Origin: M55B177 sp034722275
GTDB taxonomy: Bacteria; Chloroflexota; Dehalococcoidia; GIF9; AB-539-J10
Direction: 5' to 3'
Assembly (NCBI GenBank): GCA_034722275.1
Contig: JAYENW010000005.1
Coordinates: 1 to 15,502 of the forward strand
DNA: 15,502 nucleotides
The position numbers were made by a program, and so were the translations under genes. Of the stretch, positions 1 to 8,785 are shown piece by piece. The notes beneath the pieces are model-generated. The model did no database searches, was not told the DNA's origin, and worked only from the letters and a program-made list of their open reading frames with translations. Numbering within the stretch: the first letter of the stretch is position 1; each line of letters opens with the position of its first letter.

Positions 1-126
1 CACCTCATCCGTTATTTCGGAGAGAAAATAACCGGGCTGCGCCTAAGCCGCAGCCGCCCTTACCACAAGAACGATAACCGCTTTGTTGAGCAGAAGAATA
101 GTACCCTGGTGCGGGCTTATGTGGGA
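1..126 (+). pseudogene. C-terminal fragment of an integrase-type (rve) DDE transposase
   Basis: Frame 1 reads through the window edge and gives about 42 residues, including SRSRPYHKNDNRFVEQKN. This is the characteristic end of the catalytic core of integrase-like IS transposases, and the Glu of VEQKN is expected to be the third acidic residue of the DDE triad. The open frame continues to a TAA at 184-186, but from 127 onward it runs into the terminal repeat of the IS21-like element, so the last ~20 residues are not native. The start lies outside the window. The gene was cut, so it is very probably inactive. The family call rests on this motif from memory; the exact IS family is unknown. Confidence 0.7.
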
Positions 127-178
127 TGTGAAAAACCACGAACATTGACCCACTTAACCAGGATCTTTGACCCACCCG
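127..178 (+). repeat. Left terminal inverted repeat of the IS21-like element
   Basis: Imperfect inverted repeat of 2591-2644. It contains AACCAC at 134-139 and two direct copies of TTGACCCAC at 145-153 and 167-175, spaced 22 bp. Such repeated terminal boxes are where IstA binds in IS21 elements (family knowledge). Confidence 0.8.
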
Positions 179-227
179 GGAAATAAATAAGCTACCATTG
201 TCGCAAAATTAAGAGAAGGGAGCGGCA

Positions 228-1818
228 ATGGCATACAAGGAGGTTTCTCGGATGGAGATTACAGAAATAATACGGAGATGGCAGGCTGGTATTGGTATTC
301 GTGAGATAGCACGGGGTACTGGTCTAGCACGCAATACCATTCGAAAATACATTCTCATGGCACAAAGTTGTGGCCTTGCCCGTGACGGGCCACCAGCAAC
401 AGAATCACAGCTAATTGCCCTGATACAACTCAATAGAGCTGGACCACGCCAGGTGGTGATACCAAGCGAGAAGGTGCTTGAGCCCTGGGCTACTCAGATT
501 GAAAAGTGGCTTAAGCAAGACAAACTTAAGCTTACTCGAGTTCAGGAGCTTTTGGCTCAGCGCCACTTGATGATAGTCTATTCATCGCTATATCGCTTTG
601 TTAGAAGAAGGGGCTGGCCAGGGAGGAATTCACATACCACAGTGCGCATGCCGGATACCAATCCAGGAGAAGTAGCTGAGGCAGATTTTGGTCGCCTGGG
701 GCTTGTTTGGGACCCGGAGAGTGGTCGAAGGCATCTTGCCTGGGGAATGCTGGTTGTCCTGGGCTACTCTCGCCACCACTTCTTATGGCCACTTTTTAGC
801 CAAAAGCTTGGTGACATTATTGATGGACTGGAGAATTGCTGGGCATTCTTTGGTGGCATACCCCGTTACCTCAGGCTGGATAATTTCCCGGCAGCAATGG
901 TTGGCACTGACCCGCTAAGCCCGAGACTAACCCGAGGCTTTCTGGAATATGCCCAGCACCGTGGCTTCATTACTGACCCAACAAGGCCAGGGCATCCCAG
1001 GGACAAGCCAAAAGTGGAACGCGGTGTGCCTTATGCCAGGGAGCGCTTCTTCAAAGGCGGGCAGTTCCACGACCTCCAAGACCTGCGCCAGCAGGCAAGA
1101 GAATGGTGTCTTAAAGTCGCTGGGCAGAGGGTTCATGGCACTACCCGGCGTCTGCCTCTGGTAGTCTTCCAGGAAGAGGAAAAGTGCTATCTTTTGCCCT
1201 ATGATGGTGAACCTTTTGATGTTCCTGACTGGCATAGCGCTACCGTACATCCCGATCATCACATCTACTACCGCTATGCCATCTACTCGGCTCCCGATAG
1301 CGCATGCCCACCGGGGACAAAGCTTGAGGTAAGGGGTGATAGTAAGCTGGTGCGGCTCTATCATAAGGGGGTACTGGTCAAAGTCCATCCCCGTAAGCCG
1401 CGTGGTGGGCGATCCGGAGTTGACCCCTTACACCCTGCGCTCACCAAACTACCTAAAAGAGGAGAGTGCCAAGCTAGGAGAGGCAGCAGGTATTTTCGCC
1501 GATAAGCTCCTATCTGGTCCCACACCATGGTCAAAGCTAAGACAGGGTTACAAGCTGCTGCGTCTGGGAGAGCGATACACACCCTCTCGGCTTAATGCTG
1601 CCTGCAAGAAGGCTCTGGCAGTAGACCTCATTGATGTGCGCCGTCTGGAGCGCATCCTGGTGGAAGCGCTGGAGGAGGAAGCCGTGCCGGTTATGGTGGC
1701 ACCAGCACCACCAGGCCGCTTCGCCCGCTCCGGCAATGCCTTTGCCATCGCAGATGGCAAAGGTGGTAACCACTATGGTAACCAAAATCAAGGAGGATCA
1801 TATGACAACTACCAGTGA
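228..1818 (+). pseudogene. istA: istA transposase, broken by a frameshift
   Basis: The first segment (228-1505, 425 residues) begins at an ATG behind GAGAAGGGAG. It has an N-terminal helix-turn-helix (about residues 10-42) and an rve core with candidate catalytic residues D153 (EADFG), D218 (RLDNF) and E264 (KVERG). Near 1410, after HPRKPRGGRS, the IstA-like sequence jumps to the +1 frame and continues as DPELTPYTLRSPNY through to a TGA at 1816-1818. This downstream part resembles the normal IstA C-terminus (LLSGPTPWSKLRQGYKLLRL...). Without the shift the protein would be about 530 residues, near the usual IstA size; with it, the 425-residue product ends in about 28 unrelated residues. The last 17 bp overlap istB. 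It could be inactive, a sequencing error, or less likely recoded; no obvious slippery heptamer is seen at the switch. Confidence 0.85.
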
Positions 1819-2575
1819 ACTTAAACCGCTGCTCAAGCGTCTCAGACTGGGCTACCTGCTGAATATCCTGCCCGAACGACTTGCCCTGGCTCGCCGCGAG
1901 CAGCTGGACTATGCTGCCTTTCTCCAGATACTGCTTTCCGACGAGATAACCAGGCGTGATAACCGCAACATGGAGATGCATCTCCAGAAGGCGGGATTCG
2001 AGGAGATCTGCCGTCTGGAAGACTTCGACTGGACAGCTGAGATAGGCGTGGAGCGGCGTCTGCTGGATGCCGTCTTTTCCCTGGACTTCCTTAACCGCCA
2101 CGAGCATGTGCTCTTTGTCGGGCCAGTGGGTGTAGGTAAGTCCTTCTTAGCACAAGCCCTCGGTTACGCCGCGGTGCGCGCTGGATTCAGCGTCCGCTTC
2201 ACCCGAGCTGATGCTTTCTTCAGGATATTAGCACAGTCAAGAGTCGACCATACCCTGGAGAAGACTTTCCGTTCTTTCCTCAGCCCTGACCTGCTCATCA
2301 TGGACGACTTTGGACTGCAAAAACTGACCGCTCAGCAGTCCACTGACCTCTATGAGCTAATTATCACCAGGCATCGCCAGTCCAGTTTTGTTATCACCAG
2401 CAACCGGGCAGTAGAGGAATGGCTGGGACTGTTTGACGACCCCATCCTGGGCAACAGCGCCCTGGACCGCCTGGCCAATGCCAGCTACCAGATCGTCATT
2501 GAGGGCATCAGCTACCGCGCGAGACTATCTCCACACAGGAGAAAGGAGGTGTTGACTACTATGAGCACAACGTGA
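1802..2575 (+). CDS. istB: IstB ATPase, IS21-family transposition helper
   Basis: This 257-residue AAA+ ATPase has Walker A at residues 107-114 (GPVGVGKS), Walker B at 164-171 (LLIMDDFG) and the usual IstB N-terminal helical region. IstB proteins form ATP-dependent assemblies on DNA and deliver IstA to its target. The start was set at the ATG at 1802 because AAGGAGG lies 5 bases upstream and the first residues, with KRLRLGYLL, match IstB N-termini; the same frame is open further upstream but that is inside istA. It overlaps the end of istA by 17 bp, as is typical of IS21 and suggests translational coupling. Length and motifs look intact. Confidence 0.92.
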   Translation: MTTTSELKPLLKRLRLGYLLNILPERLALARREQLDYAAFLQILLSDEITRRDNRNMEMHLQKAGFEEICRLEDFDWTAEIGVERRLLDAVFSLDFLNRHEHVLFVGPVGVGKSFLAQALGYAAVRAGFSVRFTRADAFFRILAQSRVDHTLEKTFRSFLSPDLLIMDDFGLQKLTAQQSTDLYELIITRHRQSSFVITSNRAVEEWLGLFDDPILGNSALDRLANASYQIVIEGISYRARLSPHRRKEVLTTMSTT

Positions 2576-2892
2576 TAAAAATTAATCCACCGGGTGGGTC
2601 AAAGTATGTGGTTAGATGTGGGGCAAAGAAGGTGGTTATTGACACTTTTGGGGCAATGTATGCCCATGGGGATTGTGAGCTGCCTATCAAGTGTGATATG
2701 TGTGGAGGCGATCCTAAGTGTGTCCAGAAATGTCCTACGAATGCACTCAGGCTCATACCTGAGGGTGTTCTTGGTGAAACCAAACGCCTGAACAATGTTC
2801 TTAGCTACACTCAAATGAGAGAGATTGAGTTTTATGAGAAAGGTGAAAAGAAAACCATTCAATACGCTGATATAGGTAAGGAAGAATTGTGA
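2572..2892 (+). pseudogene. AOR-associated 4Fe-4S ferredoxin subunit, N-terminal part lost to the IS21-like element
   Basis: Native sequence begins at about 2645. The frame reads FGAM, then CDMCGGDPKCVQKCP, a CX2CX4CX3C iron-sulfur motif as found near the C-terminal part of the ferredoxin-like subunits encoded beside aldehyde:ferredoxin oxidoreductases. Full subunits are usually about 150 residues with several clusters; only about 82 native residues and one cluster motif remain. The first 24-25 codons come from the IS end, starting with a GTG at 2572 that overlaps the istB stop (GTGA), so a chimeric 106-residue protein is conceivable. Its TGA overlaps the AOR start by 4 bp, which supports an original ferredoxin-AOR operon. 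The reduced protein probably cannot serve as the normal electron-transfer partner. Confidence 0.75.
2591..2644 (-). repeat. Right terminal inverted repeat of the IS21-like element
   Basis: Imperfect inverted repeat of the left end. It carries GTGGGTCAA at 2594-2602, a degenerate second copy GTGGGGCAA at 2618-2626, and GTGGTT at 2632-2637 near the terminal TGACA. The CA at 2643-2644 is the proposed last base pair, because the next bases fit the ferredoxin reading frame (a Pro-Phe-Gly-Ala-Met stretch). Confidence 0.8.
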
Positions 2893-4718
2893 GCATAAAG
2901 AGTGGATACTTCAAGAAACTCCTGAAGGTGGATTTGAGCGAAGGTACTGCCGAGCGCTGTGACCTGCCCGATGCCTTCTTGGAAGGATATATCGGTGGGC
3001 GTGGTTTTGGCGCCAAGCTGGTCTGGGATAATTTGAAGAATCACGATTTCAAATTAGACCCTCTTGACGCGGAAAATTTGCTGGTTATAGCTCCAGGCCC
3101 TCTTACTGGCGTTTACCTTCCCTCATCGGGAAAGAACTCCTTTATCGCCCTTTCACCAGCGACTGGTCTCTATGGTGATTCTTCCGTTGGTGGTGGCTTC
3201 GGCGTTGAACTACGGCAGACGGGGATAGATGCTCTCACCATCATTGGCAGGTCACCAGAACTATCCGTCCTTTTTCTTGATAACAGCGAAACGAACATAC
3301 TTCCTATGCCTGACCTCAAAGGGAAAAGCTGCCTGGAAGCAGAAGGCATTATCAAGGAGCGCTTGGGCACGCACGATGTCCACGTTGCCGTCATTGGTGT
3401 GGCTGGAGAAAACCTGGTGAAGTTCGCTTGCGCCAATGCTGACTGGGGACGCAACGTTGGCAGGACAGGGATAGGCGCTGTTATGGGTTCCAAAAATCTC
3501 AAGGCAGTCGTGGTGCGTGGGCAGCAAGACCTGCCAACTTATGATATTGCTGGCCTGGTGGCGGAGGCTGACAGGGCTTATAAATACCTCAGAGAACATA
3601 AATATTTCAAGATGTGGCAGCAGGAAGGGTTGATGAATGTTATCGAGTATGCCAATGAGAAAGGAATTCTACCCGCCTACAATTTCAAAGATAGTGTCTT
3701 TGCTAGACATGACCAGGTAAATGGCGCGACGATGGTTGAGCACTATAAGATAGGCGATAGTGCCTGTTTTGCCTGTTCCATGTGTTGCAGCAATATCTGT
3801 CTGGTAAAGAATGGCAAGTATAGAGGAACGGTAGTTGAAGGGCCTGAATATGAATCATGCGCTATGCTGGGACCGGACCTGGGAATTGACAATTTCGCCG
3901 CCATACTTGCGGCAAATCAACTCTGTGACGAACTGGGGATAGACACCATTTCCACGGGTAACATCGTGGGAGCAGTGATAGAAGGATACGAGAAGGGTAT
4001 ATTATCGCTCTCTGACCTCGATGGCATGGAGATTACTTGGGGTGATGAAGGTGCTATCTTAGAACTGATGCGGAAAATCGCCCATCGGCAGGGGATTGGC
4101 GACGTGCTTGCTGATGGCTCTCGCTGTATTATTGATGAGTGGCCTGAAATGGACAAGCTTATCCTTCAGGTCAAGGGCCTTGAGCAATCGGCCTATGATT
4201 GCCGCGGTGGCAGTTCAATGGCACTGGCCTATGCTACTTCGGATATAGGCGCACATCACACACGGGCGTGGACCATTGCCAGGGAAATAGAAGAAGGCCA
4301 GAACTGGACTGATGAGGACAAAGTCGACGTGGTTATCTATAATCAGCAGGTGCGCTCCCTGTTTGATATGCTCGGTGTCTGCCGCCTGCCCTGGGCCGAG
4401 CTGGGGTTGAATGAGAAGCACTACCAAAACTTCTACAGGTACATAACCGGCAATGAACTCTCACTGGAGCAGCTCATTGCCCTCTCGAATGATGTTTATG
4501 CCCTGACGCGCCTGATAAATACCCGCCTCGGCGCCAGTCGCAAGGATGATAGCTTTCCCTATAAGGTCTGGGCCAAGCCAGCCCTTACAGGTTCCAATGC
4601 GGGCAAGGTAGTTGACAGAGAATATTTCCAGAGGCTCCTTTCCCTCTACTACCGCAAGCGGGGCTGGGATGAGAACGGCATTCCTCAAGCCCACACAGAA
4701 AAAAAGTTTGACAATTAA
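2889..4718 (+). CDS. Aldehyde:ferredoxin oxidoreductase family protein (tungsten/molybdopterin enzyme)
   Basis: 609 residues, the normal AOR length. The N-terminal domain has the family signature GYIGGRGFGAKLVWD (residues 33-47) and GDSSVGGGFG, which form part of the pterin cofactor pocket. A CX2CX3C cluster motif lies at C293, C296 and C300, and C498 (GVCRLPW) fits the fourth 4Fe-4S ligand. AOR-family enzymes oxidise aldehydes to acids, or work in reverse, with ferredoxin and a tungsten or molybdenum bis-pterin cofactor in the cytoplasm; some members act on other substrates and this one's substrate cannot be read from sequence. The GTG start at 2889 sits in a GTGA overlap with the ferredoxin frame, with AAGGAAG just upstream. 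The gene looks intact although its ferredoxin partner is truncated and its original promoter is probably lost. Confidence 0.9.
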   Translation: MSIKSGYFKKLLKVDLSEGTAERCDLPDAFLEGYIGGRGFGAKLVWDNLKNHDFKLDPLDAENLLVIAPGPLTGVYLPSSGKNSFIALSPATGLYGDSSVGGGFGVELRQTGIDALTIIGRSPELSVLFLDNSETNILPMPDLKGKSCLEAEGIIKERLGTHDVHVAVIGVAGENLVKFACANADWGRNVGRTGIGAVMGSKNLKAVVVRGQQDLPTYDIAGLVAEADRAYKYLREHKYFKMWQQEGLMNVIEYANEKGILPAYNFKDSVFARHDQVNGATMVEHYKIGDSACFACSMCCSNICLVKNGKYRGTVVEGPEYESCAMLGPDLGIDNFAAILAANQLCDELGIDTISTGNIVGAVIEGYEKGILSLSDLDGMEITWGDEGAILELMRKIAHRQGIGDVLADGSRCIIDEWPEMDKLILQVKGLEQSAYDCRGGSSMALAYATSDIGAHHTRAWTIAREIEEGQNWTDEDKVDVVIYNQQVRSLFDMLGVCRLPWAELGLNEKHYQNFYRYITGNELSLEQLIALSNDVYALTRLINTRLGASRKDDSFPYKVWAKPALTGSNAGKVVDREYFQRLLSLYYRKRGWDENGIPQAHTEKKFDN

Positions 4719-4946
4719 CTGCTGCCAATGCCATGGAAACTGCTACAGCGGACAGGCCTCTTACTTTCCTCCTCTAGTATTTCTTGCCAAATCATTGATT
4801 GTTGCTTCTTTACTTATGTATTCTAAGCTGATATGCTTTATTGAGAATCATGAGCTGTCTGGATTACTCCGCCTCCCAAATCTAAATCCCGGATTGAGGA
4901 TGTCGCTATACTTTTCATTCTGGCTGAATTATGAGAAGGAGATAGT

Positions 4947-5150
4947 ATGTCTGCTGGTAACAAAAACAGAGAGAAAAAGTTCCAATTATGGGGGTGGATT
5001 CTTTTCCTAGTGTGTGCCGTTTTCTTTATAGCCTCAAGTATCGAGGATAATAATATTCTGAGCCTCGTTGGCAGCATTATTTTCTTTATTGCCTGTGTGG
5101 TCTTCCTCATTCCTTTAGTAGTAAAGGGAAGCAGAGATGAGGATAATTAA
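4947..5150 (+). CDS. Small two-helix membrane protein, unknown function
   Basis: 67 residues with a basic N-terminus (KNREKK), a hydrophobic segment at about 14-32, a short acidic loop (SIEDNN), a second hydrophobic segment at about 38-60 and a charged C-terminus. The ATG is preceded by GAAGGAG at a 5-base spacing, which supports real translation. It sits 32 bp upstream of the UPF0182 gene in the same direction, so the two are probably co-transcribed. I do not recognise the family. The 228 bp before it (after the AOR gene) contain no gene I can support; a weak promoter-like pair (TTGATT, 18 bp, TATTCT, about 4795-4824) is possible but not convincing. Confidence 0.65.
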   Translation: MSAGNKNREKKFQLWGWILFLVCAVFFIASSIEDNNILSLVGSIIFFIACVVFLIPLVVKGSRDEDN

Positions 5151-5182
5151 AGCTGTGGGTTAAAGGAAGTGAGGTAAATAGA

Positions 5183-7948
5183 TTGTATTCATTTGACAAG
5201 AATTGGCAGCACTGGTTTCCTGAAAGTGGAGGCAAGGAGCCTGTGCGACATGGACACAGCGCCAGGATAATTTTAATTGTAGTTGCGGTCATAATTTTAT
5301 TCATTGTCCTGAATATATCAAAGGGGTTCTATACTGAGTGGCTGTGGTTTGACAGTCTGGGCTATAGCAGTGTCTATGCCACTATTCTGAAAACAAAGAT
5401 ACTGCTCTTTTTTGCTGCCGCCATTATCTTTGCTGCCTTGTTCTTGGGAAATCTGGCGCTGGCCGCTCGTCTGTCACCTATCAGAGGGACGCATTTTTGG
5501 CCCTGGAATATAGCGCAACGACCACAGCCGATACACAAGTGGAGTATCATTCTGGGGACAGCGCTGCTCAGTATAATATTTGGTCTGGTAGCCCAGGGCA
5601 ACTGGGAACTTCTGCTTCAGTTCTTTAATAGACAGCCCTTTGGTGTTACTGATCCTGTTTTCGGCAGGGAAATAGCTTTCTATGTTTTCTCGCTGCCATT
5701 TTTCCAGTGGCTGAAAGGCTGGTTCATGGCTGCACTGATAATCACCTTCATCGCTGTTGCCGCGGTATATTTCCTCAGTTATAAAGGCTATAATCTCAAA
5801 TTCGATTTTGCTAGGCCGGTGTTGTTCCATGGCGGTGGGCTGGCCATGGCAATCCTGGGCCTTTTTGCCTGGGGTTACTGGCTTGGCATATGGGAACTGG
5901 TTTTCTCTAAAAGAGGGGTAGTCTTCGGAGCCAGCTACGCTGATATGCATGCGCAGCTTCCGGCGCAATGGATTCTCTTTTCGATAGTTATTGTATGTAT
6001 CGGAGTCATGCTGGCTTCTATATTGCGGCGCAAACTTCGCTGGATTCTCTATGCTATTGGTGGATGGATAGCGGCTATCATCATCATTGGGGCGATCTTT
6101 CCCAGCCTGGTACAGCGTTTCCAGGTGCAGCCCAGCGAATTGGCTACAGAAAAGCCCTATATCGAGTACAATATCCAGTTTACCAGGGAGGCCTTCGCTC
6201 TGAGCCAGGTTGAAGAAGAATCTTTTCCTGCGGAGAAGGCTCCAAGTTACCAGGATGTAGCCCAAAATAAGGAAACCGTTGATAATATCAGGCTCTGGGA
6301 CCATCGCCCACTAAAAGACACTTATAATCAGATCCAGGCGATTCGGCTTTATTATGACTTCCAGGATGTTGATGTTGATCGCTATACCATCGATGATAAT
6401 TATCGGCAGGTTATGCTGTCGGCACGGGAATTATCTGCGGAGAAATTGTCCGGGCAAGCACAGACCTGGGTCAACCGCAGGCTGCAGTTCACTCATGGCT
6501 ATGGTATTGTTCTAAGCCCTGTTAATGAGGTCAGTGCTGAGGGTTTGCCTGTATTGATGGTAAAGGATATACCTCCCGTGGGTGAATTTAATATAGAGCG
6601 GCCTCAGATATACTTTGGAGAGAAAACGGATGATTATGTGATTGTGAATACAAAGACCCAGGAGTTTGACTATCCCATGGGTGAGGATAATGTCTATGGC
6701 TATTACCAGGGCAAAGATGGAGTCAATATAGGCAGTTTCATCCACCGATTAGTTTATGCCTGGCAACTCGGCGACTTCAATATCCTTATCAGTGGTGAGT
6801 TAACTCCAGATAGCCGGGTACTTTATTATCGCAATGTCAGCGAAAGGGTGAATCGCCTGGCGCCATTTTTGAAACTGGACAGTGACCCCTATCCTGTGGT
6901 GATGAATGGAGGTTTATTCTGGATACAGGATGCTTATACTACCACTGAGCGCTATCCTTATTCTAAGCCGCTGGGGAATCTAAACTATATTCGCAACAGC
7001 GTTAAAGCAGTTGTTGATGCCTATGACGGCAGTGTCACTTTCTATGTCATGGATCCCGGGGATGCTTTAATACGCACTTACCAGTCTATCTTTCCTGCCC
7101 TTTTTGTCCCTGTGGAACAGATGCCTGAGTCTCTGAGAGTTCATCTCCGTTATCCTGAGGATATGTTTGATATCCAGGCCTCTGTTTATCAAAGCTATCA
7201 TATGACTGACGCCCGGGTATTTTACAATCAGGAAGACTTGTGGACTGTGCCCAAGGAGGTCTATGCTGGGAGCGAGCAGCTTATGGAGCCCTACTATATT
7301 ATCATGCGTCTGCCTGATGAAGAAAAGGAGGAATTCCTGCTTATGTTGCCTTTCACTCCGGTGAACAAGAATAATACCATTGGCTGGCTTGCTGCCCGCT
7401 GTGATGGAGAAAACTACGGGAAGCTGCTTGCCTACCATTTTCCCAAGGAGCGACTGGTGTACGGTCCCAGCCAGATTGAGAACCGAATCCAGCAGGATAC
7501 TGTTATCACTGAGCAGCTTGCCCTGTGGGGTCGTGGTGGTTCTCGAGTTATCCGCGGCAACATGCTTATGATTCCTTTAGGCAAATCAAATCTATATGTG
7601 GAGCCAGTCTTCCTTCAGGCGGAGGCTGGCGGGCTTCCAGAGTTGAAGCGAGTTATTGTGGCTGCTGGTGAGCAGATAGCTATGGAGCCGACATTAAAGG
7701 GAAGCATCGCGGCTGTCTTTGAGATTGAGGCACCGCCGACTGAACCTGTGGAGCCCCCAGGCCCAACAGAACCCGAGGAGCAGGTAAGCACTGAGGTGGC
7801 CAGTCTAATTGAGGAAGCTCAGCAGCATTATGAGAAGGCTCAACAGTATCTTACGGATGGTGATTGGGCTGGTTATGGGAAAGAGTTAGATAACCTGAAA
7901 AGGGTTTTGGACCGGCTGGCGGAACTCACTGCTGAAGTTAAGAAATAG
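5183..7948 (+). CDS. UPF0182 family large membrane protein
   Basis: 921 residues. Seven predicted membrane helices lie at about 28-46, 70-94, 119-138, 179-199, 212-234, 262-281 and 286-307, followed by a soluble domain of about 550 residues, likely outside the membrane, and a Pro/Glu-rich linker (about 850-870) leading to a C-terminal helical segment rich in Gln/Glu/Leu. Motifs such as ADMHAQLPA, QPSELATEKPYIEYNI and the DLWTVPKE region match UPF0182 proteins, which are known in Chloroflexota, Actinobacteria, Cyanobacteria and Firmicutes and have no established function. The start is a TTG at 5183 with GGAAGTGAGG upstream; there is no upstream ATG in frame and the GTG at codon 21 is a less likely alternative. 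It follows the small membrane protein gene closely. Length is normal for the family. Confidence 0.88.
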   Translation: MYSFDKNWQHWFPESGGKEPVRHGHSARIILIVVAVIILFIVLNISKGFYTEWLWFDSLGYSSVYATILKTKILLFFAAAIIFAALFLGNLALAARLSPIRGTHFWPWNIAQRPQPIHKWSIILGTALLSIIFGLVAQGNWELLLQFFNRQPFGVTDPVFGREIAFYVFSLPFFQWLKGWFMAALIITFIAVAAVYFLSYKGYNLKFDFARPVLFHGGGLAMAILGLFAWGYWLGIWELVFSKRGVVFGASYADMHAQLPAQWILFSIVIVCIGVMLASILRRKLRWILYAIGGWIAAIIIIGAIFPSLVQRFQVQPSELATEKPYIEYNIQFTREAFALSQVEEESFPAEKAPSYQDVAQNKETVDNIRLWDHRPLKDTYNQIQAIRLYYDFQDVDVDRYTIDDNYRQVMLSARELSAEKLSGQAQTWVNRRLQFTHGYGIVLSPVNEVSAEGLPVLMVKDIPPVGEFNIERPQIYFGEKTDDYVIVNTKTQEFDYPMGEDNVYGYYQGKDGVNIGSFIHRLVYAWQLGDFNILISGELTPDSRVLYYRNVSERVNRLAPFLKLDSDPYPVVMNGGLFWIQDAYTTTERYPYSKPLGNLNYIRNSVKAVVDAYDGSVTFYVMDPGDALIRTYQSIFPALFVPVEQMPESLRVHLRYPEDMFDIQASVYQSYHMTDARVFYNQEDLWTVPKEVYAGSEQLMEPYYIIMRLPDEEKEEFLLMLPFTPVNKNNTIGWLAARCDGENYGKLLAYHFPKERLVYGPSQIENRIQQDTVITEQLALWGRGGSRVIRGNMLMIPLGKSNLYVEPVFLQAEAGGLPELKRVIVAAGEQIAMEPTLKGSIAAVFEIEAPPTEPVEPPGPTEPEEQVSTEVASLIEEAQQHYEKAQQYLTDGDWAGYGKELDNLKRVLDRLAELTAEVKK

Positions 7949-8063
7949 TATATTGACGCAGCGATGGACATGTACTGAACTCAGAAGGGACAAAGCTCAC
8001 CAGAGGTGCGATATCCTCGTGGCATACTGGCTGAAATAGAAGGCGTTTTTTGAGACTGCATCA

Positions 8064-8729
8064 GTGATAATTGACGAGGTTATCAGGATACTGGAGAGAG
8101 AATATGGGCCTCGTGAATGGCAGTCGAGTGGGGACCCCGTTGATGTCCTCATAGCCACTATCCTTTCTCAGAACACCTCGGATATAAATTCAAAGCGTGC
8201 TTTTGATTCCCTTCTGTCTGCTTTTGGTAGTTGGAAGCTTGTGACACATGCTCCTTTAGAACATATCGCTCAGGTCATTAAATCTGGAGGTTTGTTCAGA
8301 ATTAAGGCAATGCGGATAAAGCAAATACTCAATGAAATTGAAAAGGAGCAAGGTTATATAGGTCTTGATTTTCTCAACGGTATGAATATGTCTGAAGCTG
8401 AGGATTATCTCCTGCACCTGCCTGGTGTGGGTCAAAAAACAGCTAGCTGTTTATTACTTTTTGCCCTGGGCAAGCCATGCCTGCCGGTGGATACGCATAT
8501 CTTCAGGGTGGCTAAAAGGTTGGGCTTGCTCAACTCCGAAGTTTCTATTGAGAAAGCACATAGCTTGCTGCAAGAGCAGGTCTTGCCGTCCAAGGTTTAT
8601 CAATTCCATCTGCATATGATAGAGCATGGCCGGCGGGTATGTCATGCCAGACAACCTCGCTGCAATATTTGTGTGTTGAAAGAAGGATGTCTTAACTGGC
8701 AGAATGAGCAGGAGAAGTTGAGGGGTTAA
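8064..8729 (+). CDS. nth: Endonuclease III-like DNA glycosylase/AP lyase
   Basis: 221 residues. The helix-hairpin-helix LPGVGQKTA contains K125, matching the catalytic Lys of Nth, and VDTHIFRVAKRLGL supplies D143, matching the catalytic Asp. The C-terminus has C193-X6-C200-X2-C203-X5-C209, exactly the Nth 4Fe-4S spacing. The expected role is base excision repair of oxidised pyrimidines in the cytoplasm; presence of both Lys and Asp points to a bifunctional glycosylase/lyase, although related family members (MutY-like, Nth-like of unknown specificity) exist. The GTG at 8064 is the only reasonable start, because a stop lies nine codons upstream in frame with no other start codon between. No good ribosome-binding site is visible. 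It stands 115 bp after the UPF0182 gene with nothing recognisable between. Confidence 0.9.
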   Translation: MIIDEVIRILEREYGPREWQSSGDPVDVLIATILSQNTSDINSKRAFDSLLSAFGSWKLVTHAPLEHIAQVIKSGGLFRIKAMRIKQILNEIEKEQGYIGLDFLNGMNMSEAEDYLLHLPGVGQKTASCLLLFALGKPCLPVDTHIFRVAKRLGLLNSEVSIEKAHSLLQEQVLPSKVYQFHLHMIEHGRRVCHARQPRCNICVLKEGCLNWQNEQEKLRG

Positions 8730-8785
8730 CCCAGTTTTCTTGTTCATCTGGCCTGCAAGTCAGCAGCCAAAAAGAAGGAGGTATT

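Larger units (their letters stand above)
127..2644 (+). mobile_element. IS21-family insertion sequence (about 2.5 kb)
   Basis: The ends were placed by aligning the left end with the reverse complement of the right end. Both begin TGT, carry AACCAC a few bases in, and share an exact TTTGACCCACCCGG about 40 bp in. TG...CA ends and multiple terminal repeats are typical of IS21 elements. The element encodes istA (frameshifted) and istB in the usual overlapping order. The bases outside the two ends (gtggga on the left, cttttg on the right) do not match, so no 4-8 bp target duplication is visible. The left flank is a transposase scrap and the right flank is a ferredoxin gene, so this is not a simple insertion into one target. 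Confidence 0.85.

Noticed and set aside
927..1388. Minus-strand 153-residue open frame and similar antisense frames inside istA, istB, AOR and UPF0182
   Set aside because: All are opposite well-supported genes and show no family resemblance; they are coding shadows.
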